Assembly: GCF_030295745.1 (NCBI RefSeq)
Contig: NZ_AP027291.1
Location: 3,224,001 to 3,288,000, forward strand
Length of the DNA: 64,000 nt
DNA from: Mycolicibacterium sp. TUM20985
Lineage (GTDB): Bacteria > Actinomycetota > Actinomycetes > Mycobacteriales > Mycobacteriaceae
Direction of reading: 5' to 3'
Below are positions 31,034 to 42,915 of the stretch, one piece after another. The first letter of the stretch is position 1; every line of letters starts with the position of its first letter. The translations under genes and the position numbers were made by a program. The notes beneath the pieces were generated by a model. It was given only the letters and a program-made list of their open reading frames with translations. It was not told the origin of the DNA and did no database searches.

Positions 31034-32179
31034 TCACGCTGAAGCGTCGTAGGTCGCCAGGTATCCGGCGAACGCCTCGCGAACCTGCCCATCGGTCAGC
31101 CCAAAGTCGGCCAGCTCGTAGGTGTGCGTCCCCCGCTGGCCGGGCTGGTGCCCGTCGGCCCACTCCCGCACCTTCGCCCGCGCGGCGTCGCCGAACTCCA
31201 GGCCCAGCTTCTGGTAGCAGTCGGCGACCGTTTCGACGGGGTCGTTCTGCAGGTCGGCGAACGATACGTCGACGAAGCGCTCGTCACCGAACTGCCGGCG
31301 GAAGTCCATCGCCCGCTGCGTTCCCTTGGCCCACCACGCCAGCTGCTCGGCGCCGAGTTCGTGCAGATCCCTACGGTCGCTGCTCCAGCTGCGGACGTAG
31401 GCGATGAGACTGCACACCGATCCCAGCACCTTGGCCGGATCACGATGGCTCCAGAGGAACTTGGCGTTGGGGTATACCTCGACGAAGGCGTGGAGGGCGA
31501 ACACGTGCACCGGCGTTCGTAGCTGCCAGAGGCTCGGCTTGCAATGCCACTGAAGGAGTTTGAGCACCTGCCGGTGGTATTCGTAGGTTTCCCGCATGTC
31601 GGTCTCCAAGAGCCACTCGATGTAGCTGGGGACGCGGACCACACCGTCGAAGTGATAGGTCCGGAAGCTCATGCCCATCAAGTCCTGGCACTCGGTCGCG
31701 GCCTCTGGTCCCATGCTCATCATGGTTTTGAACTCGGGAAACATGGTGTCGATCATCGTGATGCCCTCCGCGGCCTGCGCGATCCGCGGGTCGGTGAACT
31801 GCGTGGCGGCCTCCGGTGGGGGCGTCGGCGCCTGTGATTCCCAGGTACGAAGTGACCTGAACTGCGGGTCATTGGCCACCAGCTGACCCAAAGCCGTTGT
31901 GCCAGTGCGCGGTAGACCGAGGATGACCACCGGACCATCGATGACCTCGTCGGCGATCTCCGGATGCTGCTTGTAGGTATCGATGACCTTCAATCGCTGA
32001 ATCAGCGCATTGCTGATGGTTGCGTGCTGGATGACGGTACCCAGTTCGTTGAGGTCGGCCTCGGTGTTCAGCCCGTCGACGGTGCGCTCGAGCCCCTCCC
32101 GGTAGTAGGACGAGCCGAAGTCGTCGAGTCCCGTCGCGGCGCGGGCACCGTCCTGCAGCTCGTCGGCGGAGAAGCTCAT
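31034..32179 (-). CDS. Sulfotransferase family protein
   Basis: A 381-residue PAPS-dependent sulfotransferase-like enzyme. The 5'-phosphosulfate loop is ILGLPRTGTTALGQL (about residue 85) and the 3'-phosphate segment is WSHRDPAKVLGSV (about residue 245). Family members in mycobacteria transfer sulfate to hydroxyls on lipids, sterols or glycolipids; this acceptor is unknown. ATG 32179 overlaps the stop of the DUF1214 gene (ATGA). An SDR and a P450 nearby could create or remove the hydroxyl group to be sulfated. Confidence 0.9.
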   Translation of the reverse strand: MSFSADELQDGARAATGLDDFGSSYYREGLERTVDGLNTEADLNELGTVIQHATISNALIQRLKVIDTYKQHPEIADEVIDGPVVILGLPRTGTTALGQLVANDPQFRSLRTWESQAPTPPPEAATQFTDPRIAQAAEGITMIDTMFPEFKTMMSMGPEAATECQDLMGMSFRTYHFDGVVRVPSYIEWLLETDMRETYEYHRQVLKLLQWHCKPSLWQLRTPVHVFALHAFVEVYPNAKFLWSHRDPAKVLGSVCSLIAYVRSWSSDRRDLHELGAEQLAWWAKGTQRAMDFRRQFGDERFVDVSFADLQNDPVETVADCYQKLGLEFGDAARAKVREWADGHQPGQRGTHTYELADFGLTDGQVREAFAGYLATYDASA

Positions 32180-33420
32180 TGGTAGAACCTCTTCTGCACG
32201 GCGCGGCGGCGCGCCTCGATCACCCGGACCCGTTCTTCACGCGTGGTCATCGTGGTGTCGGCAGGCAGCGCCGCGCGCACGTCGTCGACCTTCACCAGGC
32301 GCGTGCGCGGAACGGGCGCGGTTTCGGTTCGCACACAACGCAGGAGCATCGCACCGTTGCTATGCCCCGCGGTGTCCAGCCAGTTGGCCACGCCGGGATC
32401 CCGGGCCGCGAGCACGAAGCGCACCAGCCCATCGGAGTCCACCACCGTCTGGTGTCCGTTCAGGCTGGACTGGTGGCGGCCGTAGTGGATGGTCTCCAGC
32501 CACGGGTTGCCGAGCGAGATGCTCCAATAGACCCCTTTCGGCGGCTCGACTTCGACCACCAGCGCCTCGTCGGGCTCGAGTTCGAACCGGCCGATCACCG
32601 GCCGGTTCTCGGCCGCCGCGCCCATGGCTGACATGTCCATGGGCGGGATGAAGTCGTTGGCCTGAGGCATCGCGCCGAAATCGAGGAAGAACTTCAGGTT
32701 GTCGTAGACGAACTCCCCCACGGCGTAGAGCTGCCGTGCCACCGAGAGACCGGGCTCCACCGATCGGTCTGAGGGCTCGACGCCGTCACCGATACGCTCG
32801 ACCTGCAGTGCGGCGAGCACCTCGGTGTCCCAGTCGTACAGGAAGTTTCGCACCGTCAAGGTTGGGTGCTGACCGGCGAGCTCCAGCCAGTTCCCGTCGT
32901 GCTCGTCAGCCGACAGGATGACCTCGAAGTTGCCGTCGGCATCGACCTCGAGGTCGTCGACCAGAACGTTCGCGGTGGCGGCCATCCCGTCCATCGTCTG
33001 CAGCCCGACGTAGCGTGCAGTGCCCCGGTTGCCGCGGAGACGATACGTCTCACCGGCCCGGAAGCTAGCGTTCAGGTAGACGCAATCGGGGCATTCCAGA
33101 CCCCAGGTGACGATGTCGTCCATGCCGGCCCGGGTCACCGCGAGCACGGGGTCCGGATCCACGCGCAGCGCCGTGTCGATGCCCACCGCGAGCAACACCA
33201 TCAGGTGACGCATGCCAGAGGCGAAGTCGATGCGGTTCTTGTTGACCGGCGTCGACACCACGAGTTCCTGGGCGGCGGTCAGGCGCTCCTGAAGGTGGGC
33301 CCAGGCCGGAACGAGCTCGGGATCGCGCCCCTCACCACCCGAGAGCGCGAACTCGGCGATGGAGTGCGGCAGCCATGCCATGGGGTTCTTCCAGGCGGCA
33401 GTCTCGGTTCCGTCGGTCAC
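32176..33420 (-). CDS. DUF1214 domain-containing protein
   Basis: A 414-residue soluble protein whose C-terminal half (PPKGVYWSISLGNPWLETI and RFVLAARDPGVANWLDTAGH) matches DUF1214, a jelly-roll-like domain of unknown function. An N-terminal region of about 120 residues contains a CPDC pair (GLECPDCVYLNASF). DUF1214 genes are often found beside sulfotransferases and lipid-modifying genes in mycobacteria, so a role in handling a hydrophobic substrate is inferred. It is the first gene of the operon and has a clear promoter upstream. Confidence 0.85.
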   Translation of the reverse strand: MTDGTETAAWKNPMAWLPHSIAEFALSGGEGRDPELVPAWAHLQERLTAAQELVVSTPVNKNRIDFASGMRHLMVLLAVGIDTALRVDPDPVLAVTRAGMDDIVTWGLECPDCVYLNASFRAGETYRLRGNRGTARYVGLQTMDGMAATANVLVDDLEVDADGNFEVILSADEHDGNWLELAGQHPTLTVRNFLYDWDTEVLAALQVERIGDGVEPSDRSVEPGLSVARQLYAVGEFVYDNLKFFLDFGAMPQANDFIPPMDMSAMGAAAENRPVIGRFELEPDEALVVEVEPPKGVYWSISLGNPWLETIHYGRHQSSLNGHQTVVDSDGLVRFVLAARDPGVANWLDTAGHSNGAMLLRCVRTETAPVPRTRLVKVDDVRAALPADTTMTTREERVRVIEARRRAVQKRFYQ

Positions 33421-33457
33421 GTGCGCTTCGCTCTCCGTCCACGTCGTGCGCCGACGA

Positions 33458-33474
33458 TGAAAACGACGTTTTCA
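33458..33474. promoter_or_regulatory. Palindromic operator of the DUF1214-sulfotransferase operon
   Basis: TGAAAACGACGTTTTCA is a perfect 17-bp palindrome with 8-base arms around a single central base. It lies 38 bases before the ATG of the first gene and just downstream of the expected transcription start. A TetR gene sits inside the operon, so this is most likely its operator. Confidence 0.75.
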
Positions 33475-33488
33475 CTTCGGCCCACCGG

Positions 33489-33516
33489 ACATTACACCGA
33501 AGGCCGATATTGTCAA
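33489..33516 (-). promoter_or_regulatory. SigA-like promoter of the DUF1214-sulfotransferase operon
   Basis: On the minus strand there is a consensus -35 TTGACA (33511-33516), a 16-base spacer and a -10 TAATGT (33489-33494). Transcription would begin near 33482. It is the best-matching housekeeping promoter in the window, and the palindrome at 33458-33474 follows directly. Confidence 0.72.
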
Positions 33517-33554
33517 TGCACGCCCGGCCGCGCCCGGCCTGGAGTCGACGGTGC

Positions 33555-36362
33555 CTAGCCGCTGTTGCGCAACGCCGTCGCCAACCCGCTCATGGTGAGC
33601 AGGATGCCGCGCTGCACCAGTTCGTCCTGGTCACCCGACCGGAAACGACGCAACAGTTCGACCTGCAGGTGGTTCAGCGGTTCGAGGTACGGGAAGCGGT
33701 TGAACACCGAACGCGCGAGGGCGGGGTTGTCCGCCAGCAGATCGTCCTGCCCGGTGATCTGTCGGAGCATCTTGAGGGTTCGGTCGTGTTCGGCCACGAT
33801 CTTGTCGAACACCCTGTGCCGCAACGCTTCATCCTCGACCAGTTCCGAGTAGCGGGCCGCCAGACCCATGTCGGCCTTGGCCAGCACCTGGGCCATGTTG
33901 GACAGCACCGAGCGGAAGAACGGCCACTTCTCGTAGAGGTCCTGGAGCACCGCGAGCCTGGCCTCCTCGCCATCGGACCCGTCGGCGACCCACTCCTCGA
34001 AGGCCGAGCCCGTTCCGTACCAGCCGGGCAGCATCACCCGCGACTGGCTCCACGACAGCACCCACGGGATGGCGCGGAGGTCGGATATCGCCGTGGTGGG
34101 CTTGCGGGAGGCGGGTCTGCTGCCGATGTTCAGCGCGCCGATCTCGCTGACCGGCGTCGACGCCTTGAAGTACTCCACGAAACCCGGTGTCTCGTGCACC
34201 AATTCGGAGTATGCGCGCTGGGCCCTGGCGGCCAGATCGTCGAGCACCTCGTAGGCGGGTTCGGCCGCGTCACCGAGCCCCTCGACGTCGAGCAGCGTGG
34301 ACTCCAGCGTCGCGGCGAGCAGGGTCTCCAGGTTGCGGAGCGCGATGGTGGGTTCGGCGTACTTGGCGGCGATGACCTCACCCTGCTCGGTGATCCGCAA
34401 CGAGCCCTTCACCGCACCCGGCGGCTGCGCCAGGATGGCGTCATAGCTCGGGCCGCCGCCGCGGCCCACGGTGCCACCGCGACCGTGGAACAGCCGCAAG
34501 CGAATTCCCGTCTTGCGAGCGGACTCGACGAGGTCCAACTCGGCGCGGTACAGCGCCCAGTTGGCGGCGAGGTAGCCGCCGTCCTTGTTCGAGTCGGAGT
34601 AGCCGAGCATCACCTCCTGATGCTCGCCGCGAGCGTGGACCAGGGCGCGGTACAGCGGAATGTCCAGCACCGCTTCGAAAATCGACGACCCTCGTTGTAG
34701 GTCGTCGATGGTCTCGAACAGCGGCACGACGCCGACCGGACTGTAGGGCTCGTCGCCCGATGCGTCCAGCAGGCCGGCCTCCTTGAGGAACACCGCGGCT
34801 TCGAGCATGTCGGAGACCGACTGGCACATCGAGATGATGTAGTTCGGCACCGCGGCGGGCCCGAACACCTGCACGGCGCGGGCGGCTGCCGCGGTGATGT
34901 CCAGCTCCTTGCGGGCCAGCTCGGACAGCTCCGCACCGGGGCTTACCAGCGGTCGGCGGGTGGCGAGTTCGGCCGCCAGGATCTCTACTCGGTCTGCCTC
35001 GGACAACGATCTGTAGTCGGGGTGCACGCCCGCCCAGGCCAGCAGCTCGGCCATCACCTCTTCGTGCACCTCGGAGTTCTGCCGTAGATCCAGGCCGGAC
35101 AGGTGAAACCCGAAGACGTGCACGGCTTCCCGCAGGCGAGCCAGACGGTCGTCGGCCAGTACGGCGCTACCGTTGGCCCGCAGCGACGCATCGACGACGT
35201 CGAGATCCGCCTGCAACTCCGCCGGGGTTCGGTAGCCGTCCAGCCCCAGGTCGAGTTGATGCTCGGGCTGGCGGTCCAGAATCTCGGCTGCCGTCGCCGT
35301 CAAGCGACCGTGGATCACCCGCAGCGCACGACGGTACGGCTCGTCGACGCGCGCGGGCTCACCAACCGTGTCGGCCAGCGCGCCGAGCTCGTCGCTGATG
35401 CGCACCAGACGCACCGACATCGACAGTTCCTCCTCGAGCGCGGTCAACTCGACGAAGTAGTGCGCGAACGCGGTATAGGCGGCGTTGCCGGTCGCAAGTC
35501 GAACGACCTCGGCCGTCACGTTCGGGTTGCCGTCCCGGTCACCACCGATCCAGGAGCCGGGGCGCAGGATGGGCTGTTCGAGCACGTGGGCGCCGGGCCA
35601 ACGCGCCCGCAGCGCGGTGCGCACCTCGGCGTTGACCCGCGGGATGACCTCGAAGAAGGCAGCCGGGTAGTAGCGCAGGCCCGTTTCGATCTCGTCTTGG
35701 ATCTTCAACCGCGACAACCGGATCAGCGCCGTCTGCCACAGGACGAGGATGTGGCGGCGCAGCTCCTGCTCGATGCTCCTACCGTCGTCGGTTCGGCTCT
35801 GGCCGTGCAGCCGCTGGCGCATCAGCTCGGTGATCCGATGCTGGGTGTCGAACACCGTCCTTCGACGGGTCTCGGTGGGATGCGCGGTGATCACCGGTGA
35901 CACCAGCGCGCCCGTGAGGGCGTCGACGACGGTGGCGGAATCCAGCTCGGCGGACTCCAGCTTCAGATAGGTGGCAGCGAGGCTGCCGCGCTGCGGCGGT
36001 TCACCGGCCTCCACGTGAACGGCGCGCCGGCGTTCGCGGTGGATGTCCTCGGCGACGTTGGCCAACAGTGCGAAGTGCGTGAAGGCCCGGATGACCGGGA
36101 TCGCCTCGTGGATGTCGATACCGTCGAAGAGGCTCGCCAGCTCGGCGCGGTCGATCTCGGAACGCCGCACCTGGAACGACCCGACACGGGCCCGTTCGAC
36201 GAGGTCGAAGACGTGTTCACCGTTCTGTTCGCGCACCGTGTCGCCGAGGATCGTGCCGAGGAGCCGGATGTCCTCGCGCATCGGTTCGGTCGCCTCTCGC
36301 CCCACCTGGGTTCGGCGAACCGAGCCGATGGGTGCGAGAGCGGTGTCGGGTGCATCGGCCAT
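33555..36362 (-). CDS. ppc: Phosphoenolpyruvate carboxylase
   Basis: A 935-residue enzyme, matching the usual length, that carboxylates PEP to oxaloacetate to refill the TCA cycle. Catalytic His161 is in [10 protein letters not shown]. Other signatures are [26 protein letters not shown] and [15 protein letters not shown]. The frame is open to 36599, but the extra 79 residues are low-complexity and overlap the divergent ankyrin gene. ATG 36362 begins [13 protein letters not shown], and a GATACT hexamer lies seven bases upstream. Ends in SG as in homologues. Confidence 0.97.
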   Translation of the reverse strand: MADAPDTALAPIGSVRRTQVGREATEPMREDIRLLGTILGDTVREQNGEHVFDLVERARVGSFQVRRSEIDRAELASLFDGIDIHEAIPVIRAFTHFALLANVAEDIHRERRRAVHVEAGEPPQRGSLAATYLKLESAELDSATVVDALTGALVSPVITAHPTETRRRTVFDTQHRITELMRQRLHGQSRTDDGRSIEQELRRHILVLWQTALIRLSRLKIQDEIETGLRYYPAAFFEVIPRVNAEVRTALRARWPGAHVLEQPILRPGSWIGGDRDGNPNVTAEVVRLATGNAAYTAFAHYFVELTALEEELSMSVRLVRISDELGALADTVGEPARVDEPYRRALRVIHGRLTATAAEILDRQPEHQLDLGLDGYRTPAELQADLDVVDASLRANGSAVLADDRLARLREAVHVFGFHLSGLDLRQNSEVHEEVMAELLAWAGVHPDYRSLSEADRVEILAAELATRRPLVSPGAELSELARKELDITAAAARAVQVFGPAAVPNYIISMCQSVSDMLEAAVFLKEAGLLDASGDEPYSPVGVVPLFETIDDLQRGSSIFEAVLDIPLYRALVHARGEHQEVMLGYSDSNKDGGYLAANWALYRAELDLVESARKTGIRLRLFHGRGGTVGRGGGPSYDAILAQPPGAVKGSLRITEQGEVIAAKYAEPTIALRNLETLLAATLESTLLDVEGLGDAAEPAYEVLDDLAARAQRAYSELVHETPGFVEYFKASTPVSEIGALNIGSRPASRKPTTAISDLRAIPWVLSWSQSRVMLPGWYGTGSAFEEWVADGSDGEEARLAVLQDLYEKWPFFRSVLSNMAQVLAKADMGLAARYSELVEDEALRHRVFDKIVAEHDRTLKMLRQITGQDDLLADNPALARSVFNRFPYLEPLNHLQVELLRRFRSGDQDELVQRGILLTMSGLATALRNSG

Positions 36363-36500
36363 GAGGTCAAGTATCGACGTACCGGGATCGGGTCGCAGTA
36401 CGAGCCCACGGGTCGGGTTCGTCGGGTTCGTTGGCGAGGAGTCGGGTAGCGTCGGCGCAGGCGTCCAGGGCGCCTCCGGTCCGCGGAAAGAGGCCCAACC

Positions 36501-37784
36501 ATGGCCCCATCTCTGCCCACCAATCCCTCCCTCGAGCGTTTCCGTCGGGACGCCCGCCGGCTGCAGCGCGCGGTGCGGGACGGCTCCGACGACGGCCATG
36601 ACGAGGCTCTCGCCCTGGTGTCACGGCTCCATCCGAACGGAAGGCCCCTCGACGCAACCACATTCGCGTTGACGGCGGCCCAACACGTGGTGGCACGGCA
36701 GGTGGGCTTCAGCAGCTGGCCGCGACTACGCGCCTATCTGCACACGGCCGAGGATCTCCGCCGTGACCCGACCGTCGTCAGCGACGGTGACCCGGTCTCT
36801 CACTTCCTGTCGCTGGCATGCCTGACCTACTCCCAGGTCGACGGCCCGGCCCGGTGGTCAGCCGCCGGCGAGATACTGCGCGCCCACCCCGACCTGCCCG
36901 AACGGAACCTCTACGTCGCGGCGGCCGTGGGTGATGCGTCGGCGGTCCTGGCGCATCTCCGGGACCGTCCCGACGGGGCGCGCGAACGGGGCGGGCCGTC
37001 CGGGTGGACGGCGTTGTTCCATGTGGCCTGTGCGCGGGTGCCGCAACGGGATCCGCTGGGGACGGCTCGGCTCCTGCTCGACGCCGGCGCCGACCCGGAC
37101 GCCGGGTACCTGTGGCTCGGTCTACCGACCCCGTTCACCGTGTTGACCCTCTGCTTCGGCGAGGGTGAGGCCGGCCCCGGCAGACAACCGCGGCACCCGG
37201 CCGGTGCGGAGCTGGCCGAGGTGTTGCTCAGCCGCGGCGCCGATCCCAACGACGCGCAGACGTTGTACAACCGAATGTTCGGCCGCGATGACGGCCACCT
37301 GCGGATCCTGCTGGCGGCCGGACTTGGTCACGGCGACGGCGGGACGTGGCATCGACGCCTGGGCGAAGCGCTGGAGGGCCCACTGGAGATGGTCCAGCGT
37401 CAGGTCGACTGGGCGCGGGACCGCGGGTTCGCCGAACGCCTCGAACTCCTCGCTGCCCACGGTTTCACCAGCGGGCGGCCGCCTGACGTCCCGTCACCGT
37501 GGCGGCCCGACGGTCCGGAACCGCCCATCGCCTCGGCGGGCACGCCGGATGGCGTCCGGGCGCTGGCGGAGGCAGGCGGTGACCTCGACGCCCTCGTCGA
37601 CGGCCGCACGATGCTGCACCACGCCGCGTGGATCGGGGACGTCGAGCTGGTTCGGGCGCTGCTGGAGTGCGGGGCGGATCCCGACGTGCTCGACGCCGAA
37701 CACGGCACCACGCCCCTGAGCTGGGCAGAATACGGTCACGCCGAGGTGACCGCGGCGATCTTGCGGCTCAGGCGCCGTACTTGA
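36501..37784 (+). CDS. Ankyrin-repeat protein
   Basis: A 427-residue soluble protein. The N-terminal 90 residues ([20 protein letters not shown] and [20 protein letters not shown]) form a helical module that often precedes ankyrin repeats in actinobacteria. Repeats are recognisable as [39 protein letters not shown] and [26 protein letters not shown]. It is probably a protein-binding scaffold; partners are unknown. It is divergent from ppc (138 bases apart), and its 3' end overlaps that of secG by 17 bases. Confidence 0.85.
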   Translation: MAPSLPTNPSLERFRRDARRLQRAVRDGSDDGHDEALALVSRLHPNGRPLDATTFALTAAQHVVARQVGFSSWPRLRAYLHTAEDLRRDPTVVSDGDPVSHFLSLACLTYSQVDGPARWSAAGEILRAHPDLPERNLYVAAAVGDASAVLAHLRDRPDGARERGGPSGWTALFHVACARVPQRDPLGTARLLLDAGADPDAGYLWLGLPTPFTVLTLCFGEGEAGPGRQPRHPAGAELAEVLLSRGADPNDAQTLYNRMFGRDDGHLRILLAAGLGHGDGGTWHRRLGEALEGPLEMVQRQVDWARDRGFAERLELLAAHGFTSGRPPDVPSPWRPDGPEPPIASAGTPDGVRALAEAGGDLDALVDGRTMLHHAAWIGDVELVRALLECGADPDVLDAEHGTTPLSWAEYGHAEVTAAILRLRRRT

Positions 37785-38004
37785 TCTGCAGCGCGACGGC
37801 GATGATGGAGACGAGCCAGATGCCGGTCACGAAGTAGGTCAGCCGGTCGAGGTTCTTCTCGACCACGGTCGAGCCGGACAGACTGGACTGCACACCACCA
37901 CCGAAGAGCGTCGAGAGACCGCCACCCTTGGCCCGATGCAGAAGCACCAACAGGATCACCAGGACGCTGGTGACGACGAGGGTGATCTGCAGAGCGAAAA
38001 TCAT
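37768..38004 (-). CDS. secG: Protein-export membrane protein SecG
   Basis: A 78-residue accessory subunit of the SecYEG translocon. It has two transmembrane helices (IFALQITLVVTSVLVILLVLL and the C-terminal [18 protein letters not shown]) joined by the conserved loop AKGGGLSTLFGGG. The frame is open to 38091, but ATG 38004 gives the normal N-terminus and length. It lies 31 bases downstream of tpiA on the same strand. Confidence 0.96.
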   Translation of the reverse strand: MIFALQITLVVTSVLVILLVLLHRAKGGGLSTLFGGGVQSSLSGSTVVEKNLDRLTYFVTGIWLVSIIAVALQIKYGA

Positions 38005-38035
38005 GGTCGCCAGGATACCGGTCGCAGACCCATGC

Positions 38036-38821
38036 TCAGGGCAGGGGCCCGCCGGCGGCGATCGCGGACAGGATGGCGAACTGCTCACCATCGAGGGAGG
38101 CTCCGCCGACCAGGGCCCCGTCGACGTCCGCCTGCCCCACGATCTCGCCGACGTTCTTGGCGTTCACCGAGCCGCCGTAGAGCACGCGTACGGCCGCGGC
38201 GACGTCCACCGACGCCAGGTTGACCAGCTCGCTGCGGATCGCGGCGCAGACCTCCTGCGCGTCGGCGGCACTGGCCACCCGACCGGTGCCGATCGCCCAG
38301 ACGGGCTCGTAGGCGATCACGCTGGCGGCGATCTGCTCGGCCGACAACCCCGCCAGCGAGCCCTTGAGCTGATCGACGTTGTAGGCGACGTGGTCTCCGG
38401 CCTCGCGGATCTCGAGCCCCTCGCCGATGCAGATGATCGGGGTCAGACCGTGCTTGAGTGCGGCAGCGGCCTTGGCGGCGACCAGCGCGTCGTCCTCGTC
38501 GTGATAGATGCGCCGCTCGGAATGACCGACGACGGCGAACGTGCACCCCAGCTTGGCGAGGAACGCGCCGCTGATCTCACCGGTGTAGGCACCGGAGTCG
38601 TGCCGGGACACGTCCTGCGCCCCGTAGGTGAGCCTGAGCTTGTCGCCGTCGACGAGGGTCTGCACACTGCGCAGATCGGTGAACGGCGGGATGACCGTCA
38701 CGTCGACCTTGTCGAAGTACTTCTCCGGCAACGAGAATGCGATCTTCTGCACCAGGGCGATGGCCTCGAAGTGATTGAGGTTCATCTTCCAGTTGCCGGC
38801 GATCAGCGGCTTGCGTGACAC
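38036..38821 (-). CDS. tpiA: Triosephosphate isomerase
   Basis: A 261-residue TIM-barrel glycolytic enzyme. AGNWKMN (residues 8-14) holds the active-site Lys, His100 is in VVGHSERR and the catalytic base Glu172 is in [11 protein letters not shown]. It is third in the gap-pgk-tpiA operon; its start is 8 bases after the pgk stop. Confidence 0.98.
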   Translation of the reverse strand: MSRKPLIAGNWKMNLNHFEAIALVQKIAFSLPEKYFDKVDVTVIPPFTDLRSVQTLVDGDKLRLTYGAQDVSRHDSGAYTGEISGAFLAKLGCTFAVVGHSERRIYHDEDDALVAAKAAAALKHGLTPIICIGEGLEIREAGDHVAYNVDQLKGSLAGLSAEQIAASVIAYEPVWAIGTGRVASAADAQEVCAAIRSELVNLASVDVAAAVRVLYGGSVNAKNVGEIVGQADVDGALVGGASLDGEQFAILSAIAAGGPLP

Positions 38822-38829
38822 GGGAGCTC

Positions 38830-40062
38830 CTAGTGGTCGAGGGCGGCCAAGACTTCGAGACCAGGCAGGTCCTTGCCCTCAAGGTATTCCAGCGATGCCC
38901 CACCCCCGGTGGAAATGTGCGAGAAGCCGTCCTCGGGAAGTCCGAGCTGACGTACCGCGGCAGCCGAGTCACCGCCACCGACGACGCTGAACGCCCCCTT
39001 GGACGTGGCGCCGATGACGGCCTCTGCGACACCCTTGGTGCCCGCGGCGAACGCCGGGAACTCGAACACGCCCATCGGGCCGTTCCAAAAGATGGTCTTG
39101 GCGTTGGACAGCAGTGCGGTGAAGCGCTTCACCGACTCGGGCCCGATGTCCAGTCCCATCCTGTCCTCCGGAATCGCCTCCGCGGACACGGTTTCCGCGG
39201 GTGACTCAGAGGAGAACTCCGCCGCCACGACGATGTCCACCGGAAGGTGGATGACGTCGCCGTAGTCCTCGAGAAGCTTCTTGCAGGTGTCGATCATCTC
39301 GGGTTGCAGCAGTGACTTGCCCACTGAGACACCTTGGGCGGCAAGGAAGGTGAAGCACATGCCCCCGCCGATGATGAGGCTGTCGGCCTTGGACGCCAGG
39401 TTCGCGATGACGGCCAGCTTGTCGGAGACCTTCGAGCCGCCGAGCACCACGGCGTAGGGCCGTTCGGTCGAGGACGTCAGCTGCTCGAGCACCTTTACCT
39501 CGGTGGCCACCAACGTGCCCGCGTAGTGGGGCAGCAACGTCGCCACGTCGTACACCGACGCCTGCTTGCGGTGCACGACGCCGAAGCCGTCGGACACGAA
39601 AGCGCCGTCGTCCCCGACGAGTTCGGCCAGCGCCTTCGCCAACGCCAACCGTTCGCCGTCGTCCTTGCTGGTCTCCCTGGCTTCGAAGCGGATGTTCTCC
39701 AGCATCAGGACGTCACCGTCGGTCAGGCCTTCGGCGCGCGCGAGCGCATCGGAACCCACCACGTCGCCGGCGAGTTGGACGTGCCTGCCCAGTTGCTCGC
39801 CGAGCGCAGCGGCGACCGGCGCGAGGGAGTACTTGGGCTCCGGTCCGCCCTTGGGCCGGCCCAGGTGGGCGGCGACGACGACCTTGGCCCCCGCCTCCGA
39901 GAGGGCCTTCAGCGTCGGCACGGAGGCGAGGATTCGGCCAGGGTCGGTGATGTGGCCCTCGTCATCGAGTGGCACGTTCAGGTCGGAGCGCACCAGCACG
40001 CCACGGCCCTCGACGCCTTCGGCCAGCAGGTCTTCGAGCGACTTGAGCGAGGATTCAGCCAC
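38830..40062 (-). CDS. pgk: Phosphoglycerate kinase
   Basis: A 410-residue glycolytic kinase making ATP from 1,3-bisphosphoglycerate. The N-terminal substrate motif is [12 protein letters not shown], the hinge and ADP regions include [13 protein letters not shown] and [10 protein letters not shown], and the C-terminal GGGDSAAAV binds the nucleotide. The frame is open to 40620 inside gap, but GTG 40062, eight bases after the gap stop, begins the true sequence. Middle gene of the glycolytic operon. Confidence 0.97.
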   Translation of the reverse strand: MAESSLKSLEDLLAEGVEGRGVLVRSDLNVPLDDEGHITDPGRILASVPTLKALSEAGAKVVVAAHLGRPKGGPEPKYSLAPVAAALGEQLGRHVQLAGDVVGSDALARAEGLTDGDVLMLENIRFEARETSKDDGERLALAKALAELVGDDGAFVSDGFGVVHRKQASVYDVATLLPHYAGTLVATEVKVLEQLTSSTERPYAVVLGGSKVSDKLAVIANLASKADSLIIGGGMCFTFLAAQGVSVGKSLLQPEMIDTCKKLLEDYGDVIHLPVDIVVAAEFSSESPAETVSAEAIPEDRMGLDIGPESVKRFTALLSNAKTIFWNGPMGVFEFPAFAAGTKGVAEAVIGATSKGAFSVVGGGDSAAAVRQLGLPEDGFSHISTGGGASLEYLEGKDLPGLEVLAALDH

Positions 40063-40070
40063 GGCTTGGC

Positions 40071-41150
<1,080 letters not shown>

Positions 41151-41206
41151 TCACATTGGTCGGGGATCAGCCTAGTGGTGCGGCCATCCCGACGCGAAGG
41201 CTGTGG

Positions 41207-41920
41207 TCAATGGGCGGCCAGACTCTGATCGCGGTACGGGTTGCCCAGCCATCTGCGGCGCAGCGCCTGCAGGGTGCCGTCGGCTTCGAGCCCCGCCTGA
41301 GCCGCGGTGATCGCCGCGAGCGTCGAGCCGTCCCCCGGGGCGACGCAGATGGCGATGTCCTCTCGGGTGATACCACGCTGCACCACCTCGACGTCGGGGA
41401 CCGACCCGACGAGCTCGGTGAGCACGGGTCCGAGCTTCATGACGGCGTCGCAGCCACCGGTGGTGAGGTCCGATAGAGCCGAACGGATGCCGGCGTAGTC
41501 GTACACCCGGACACCCCCTGCCTTGCCCTCGGCGACCAGCCGGTCGGCGACGAGCCGACTGGTGTTTCCCCGCTGCACGCCGATGGTCAAACCGGCGAGG
41601 TCGTCGACCGACCTGACCGCCGGGAATCGAGCAGTGTCGACCGCCAGCGCCTGACCCGACACCACGTAGGGCGGCGCGAAGCGCGCCTTGCGAGCTCGCT
41701 CCGGCGTGACCGTGGTGCCCGCGATGACGCAGTCGTAGGCGCCGTCGGCCAGCGCCTCGAAGATGCCCTCGAAGTCGGACCCCTCGTAGTCGATGACGTG
41801 GACCGTCGCGCCCATCGCCGCACCCACCGCGTCGATCAGCTCGACGTCGAGTCCCCCGCCGTCGGCCATGGCGTTGAATGGCGGATCGGGAAGCGCCATC
41901 CCCACCCTGAGGGTGCGCAC
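41207..41920 (-). CDS. Solute-binding-protein-like (SBP_bac_3), no signal peptide
   Basis: A protein of about 237 residues with the periplasmic amino-acid-binding fold: LRVGMALPDPPFNAM, GLDVELIDAVGAAMGATVHVIDY, FEGIFEALADGAYDCVIAGTTVTPERA and LTIGVQRGN. It has no signal peptide, lipobox or membrane segment, so it appears cytosolic, and no permease or ATPase gene is adjacent. Start choice is uncertain: GTG 41920, four bases after the whiA stop, or TTG 41938, overlapping whiA. It may be a ligand sensor or a relic. Confidence 0.78.
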   Translation of the reverse strand: MRTLRVGMALPDPPFNAMADGGGLDVELIDAVGAAMGATVHVIDYEGSDFEGIFEALADGAYDCVIAGTTVTPERARKARFAPPYVVSGQALAVDTARFPAVRSVDDLAGLTIGVQRGNTSRLVADRLVAEGKAGGVRVYDYAGIRSALSDLTTGGCDAVMKLGPVLTELVGSVPDVEVVQRGITREDIAICVAPGDGSTLAAITAAQAGLEADGTLQALRRRWLGNPYRDQSLAAH

Positions 41921-41924
41921 CGGG

Positions 41925-42902
41925 TCACGCGTCGTCAAGTAGGTCCGGCGTGACGGCCGACTCCGTATCGGGAATGCCGTCATGCTTGGCCTTGCGGTCC
42001 GCCATGGACAGCAGCCGCCGAATACGGCCGGCCACTGCGTCTTTCGTCATCGGCGGTTCCGCGAGCCGGCCCAGTTCCTCCAGGGACGCCTGCCGGTGCT
42101 CGACCCGCAGCCTGCCCGCGGCCGACAGGTGGTCGGGGACGGAGTCGCCGAGGATGTTCAGCGCGCGTTCGACGCGCGCCGCGGCGGCCACCGCCGCGCG
42201 GGCAGACCGGCGCAGGTTCGCGTCGTCGAAGTTGGCCAGCCGGTTGGCGGTCGCCCGGACCTCGCGTCGCAGGCGACGCTCCTCCCACGTGAGCCGGGTG
42301 TCCTGGGCGCCCATCCGCGTCAGCAGCGCACCGATCGCCTCCCCGTCGCGGACCACCACCCGGTCACTGCCCCGGACCTCGCGGGCCTTCGCGCTGACCC
42401 CGAGCCGACGTGCCGCCCCGACCAGGGCCAGCGCGGCCTCCGGACCAGGACAACTGATCTCTAGCGACGACGAACGGCCGGGCTCGGTCAGCGAGCCGTG
42501 CGCCAGAAACGCTCCCCGCCAAGCGGCTTCGGCGTCACCGACACTGCCGCCGACGACCTGGGCTGGCAACCCGCGCACGGGGCGGCCGCGCAGATCCAGC
42601 AGCCCCGTCTGACGGGCGAGGGCCTCGCCGTCCTGTGCCACCCGCACCACGTACCGGGTGCCCTTGCGGATACCGCTGGCCGTCATCACGTGGACCACGG
42701 CGTTGTAGCCGTAGAGATCGTGGATGTCCTTGCGCAGCCGTCGAGCGATCACTCCGAGGTCGACCTCCGCCTCGACGACCACCCGGCCCGCCACGATGTG
42801 CAGCCCGCCCGCGAATCGCAGCAGGGCAGCCACCTCCGCGCGGCGCGCGCTCACCGAATTGATCACGAGCCGGCTGAGTTCGTCCTTGACCTCGGCTGTC
42901 AT
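41925..42902 (-). CDS. whiA: WhiA-type DNA-binding regulator
   Basis: A 325-residue protein, identical in length to M. tuberculosis WhiA. The N-terminal part is a degenerate LAGLIDADG homing-endonuclease fold ([33 protein letters not shown]), and the C-terminus carries a HTH ([22 protein letters not shown]). It regulates division and differentiation genes in actinobacteria. ATG 42902 lies 13 bases after the yvcK stop. It is the last gene of uvrC-rapZ-yvcK-whiA. Confidence 0.96.
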   Translation of the reverse strand: MTAEVKDELSRLVINSVSARRAEVAALLRFAGGLHIVAGRVVVEAEVDLGVIARRLRKDIHDLYGYNAVVHVMTASGIRKGTRYVVRVAQDGEALARQTGLLDLRGRPVRGLPAQVVGGSVGDAEAAWRGAFLAHGSLTEPGRSSSLEISCPGPEAALALVGAARRLGVSAKAREVRGSDRVVVRDGEAIGALLTRMGAQDTRLTWEERRLRREVRATANRLANFDDANLRRSARAAVAAAARVERALNILGDSVPDHLSAAGRLRVEHRQASLEELGRLAEPPMTKDAVAGRIRRLLSMADRKAKHDGIPDTESAVTPDLLDDA

Positions 42903-42915
42903 CGCCACGAAATCG

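Noticed and set aside
36413-36430. Tandem TCGGGTTCG copies between ppc and the ankyrin gene
   Set aside because: Only two 9-base copies in a GC-rich interval; no symmetry or known function.
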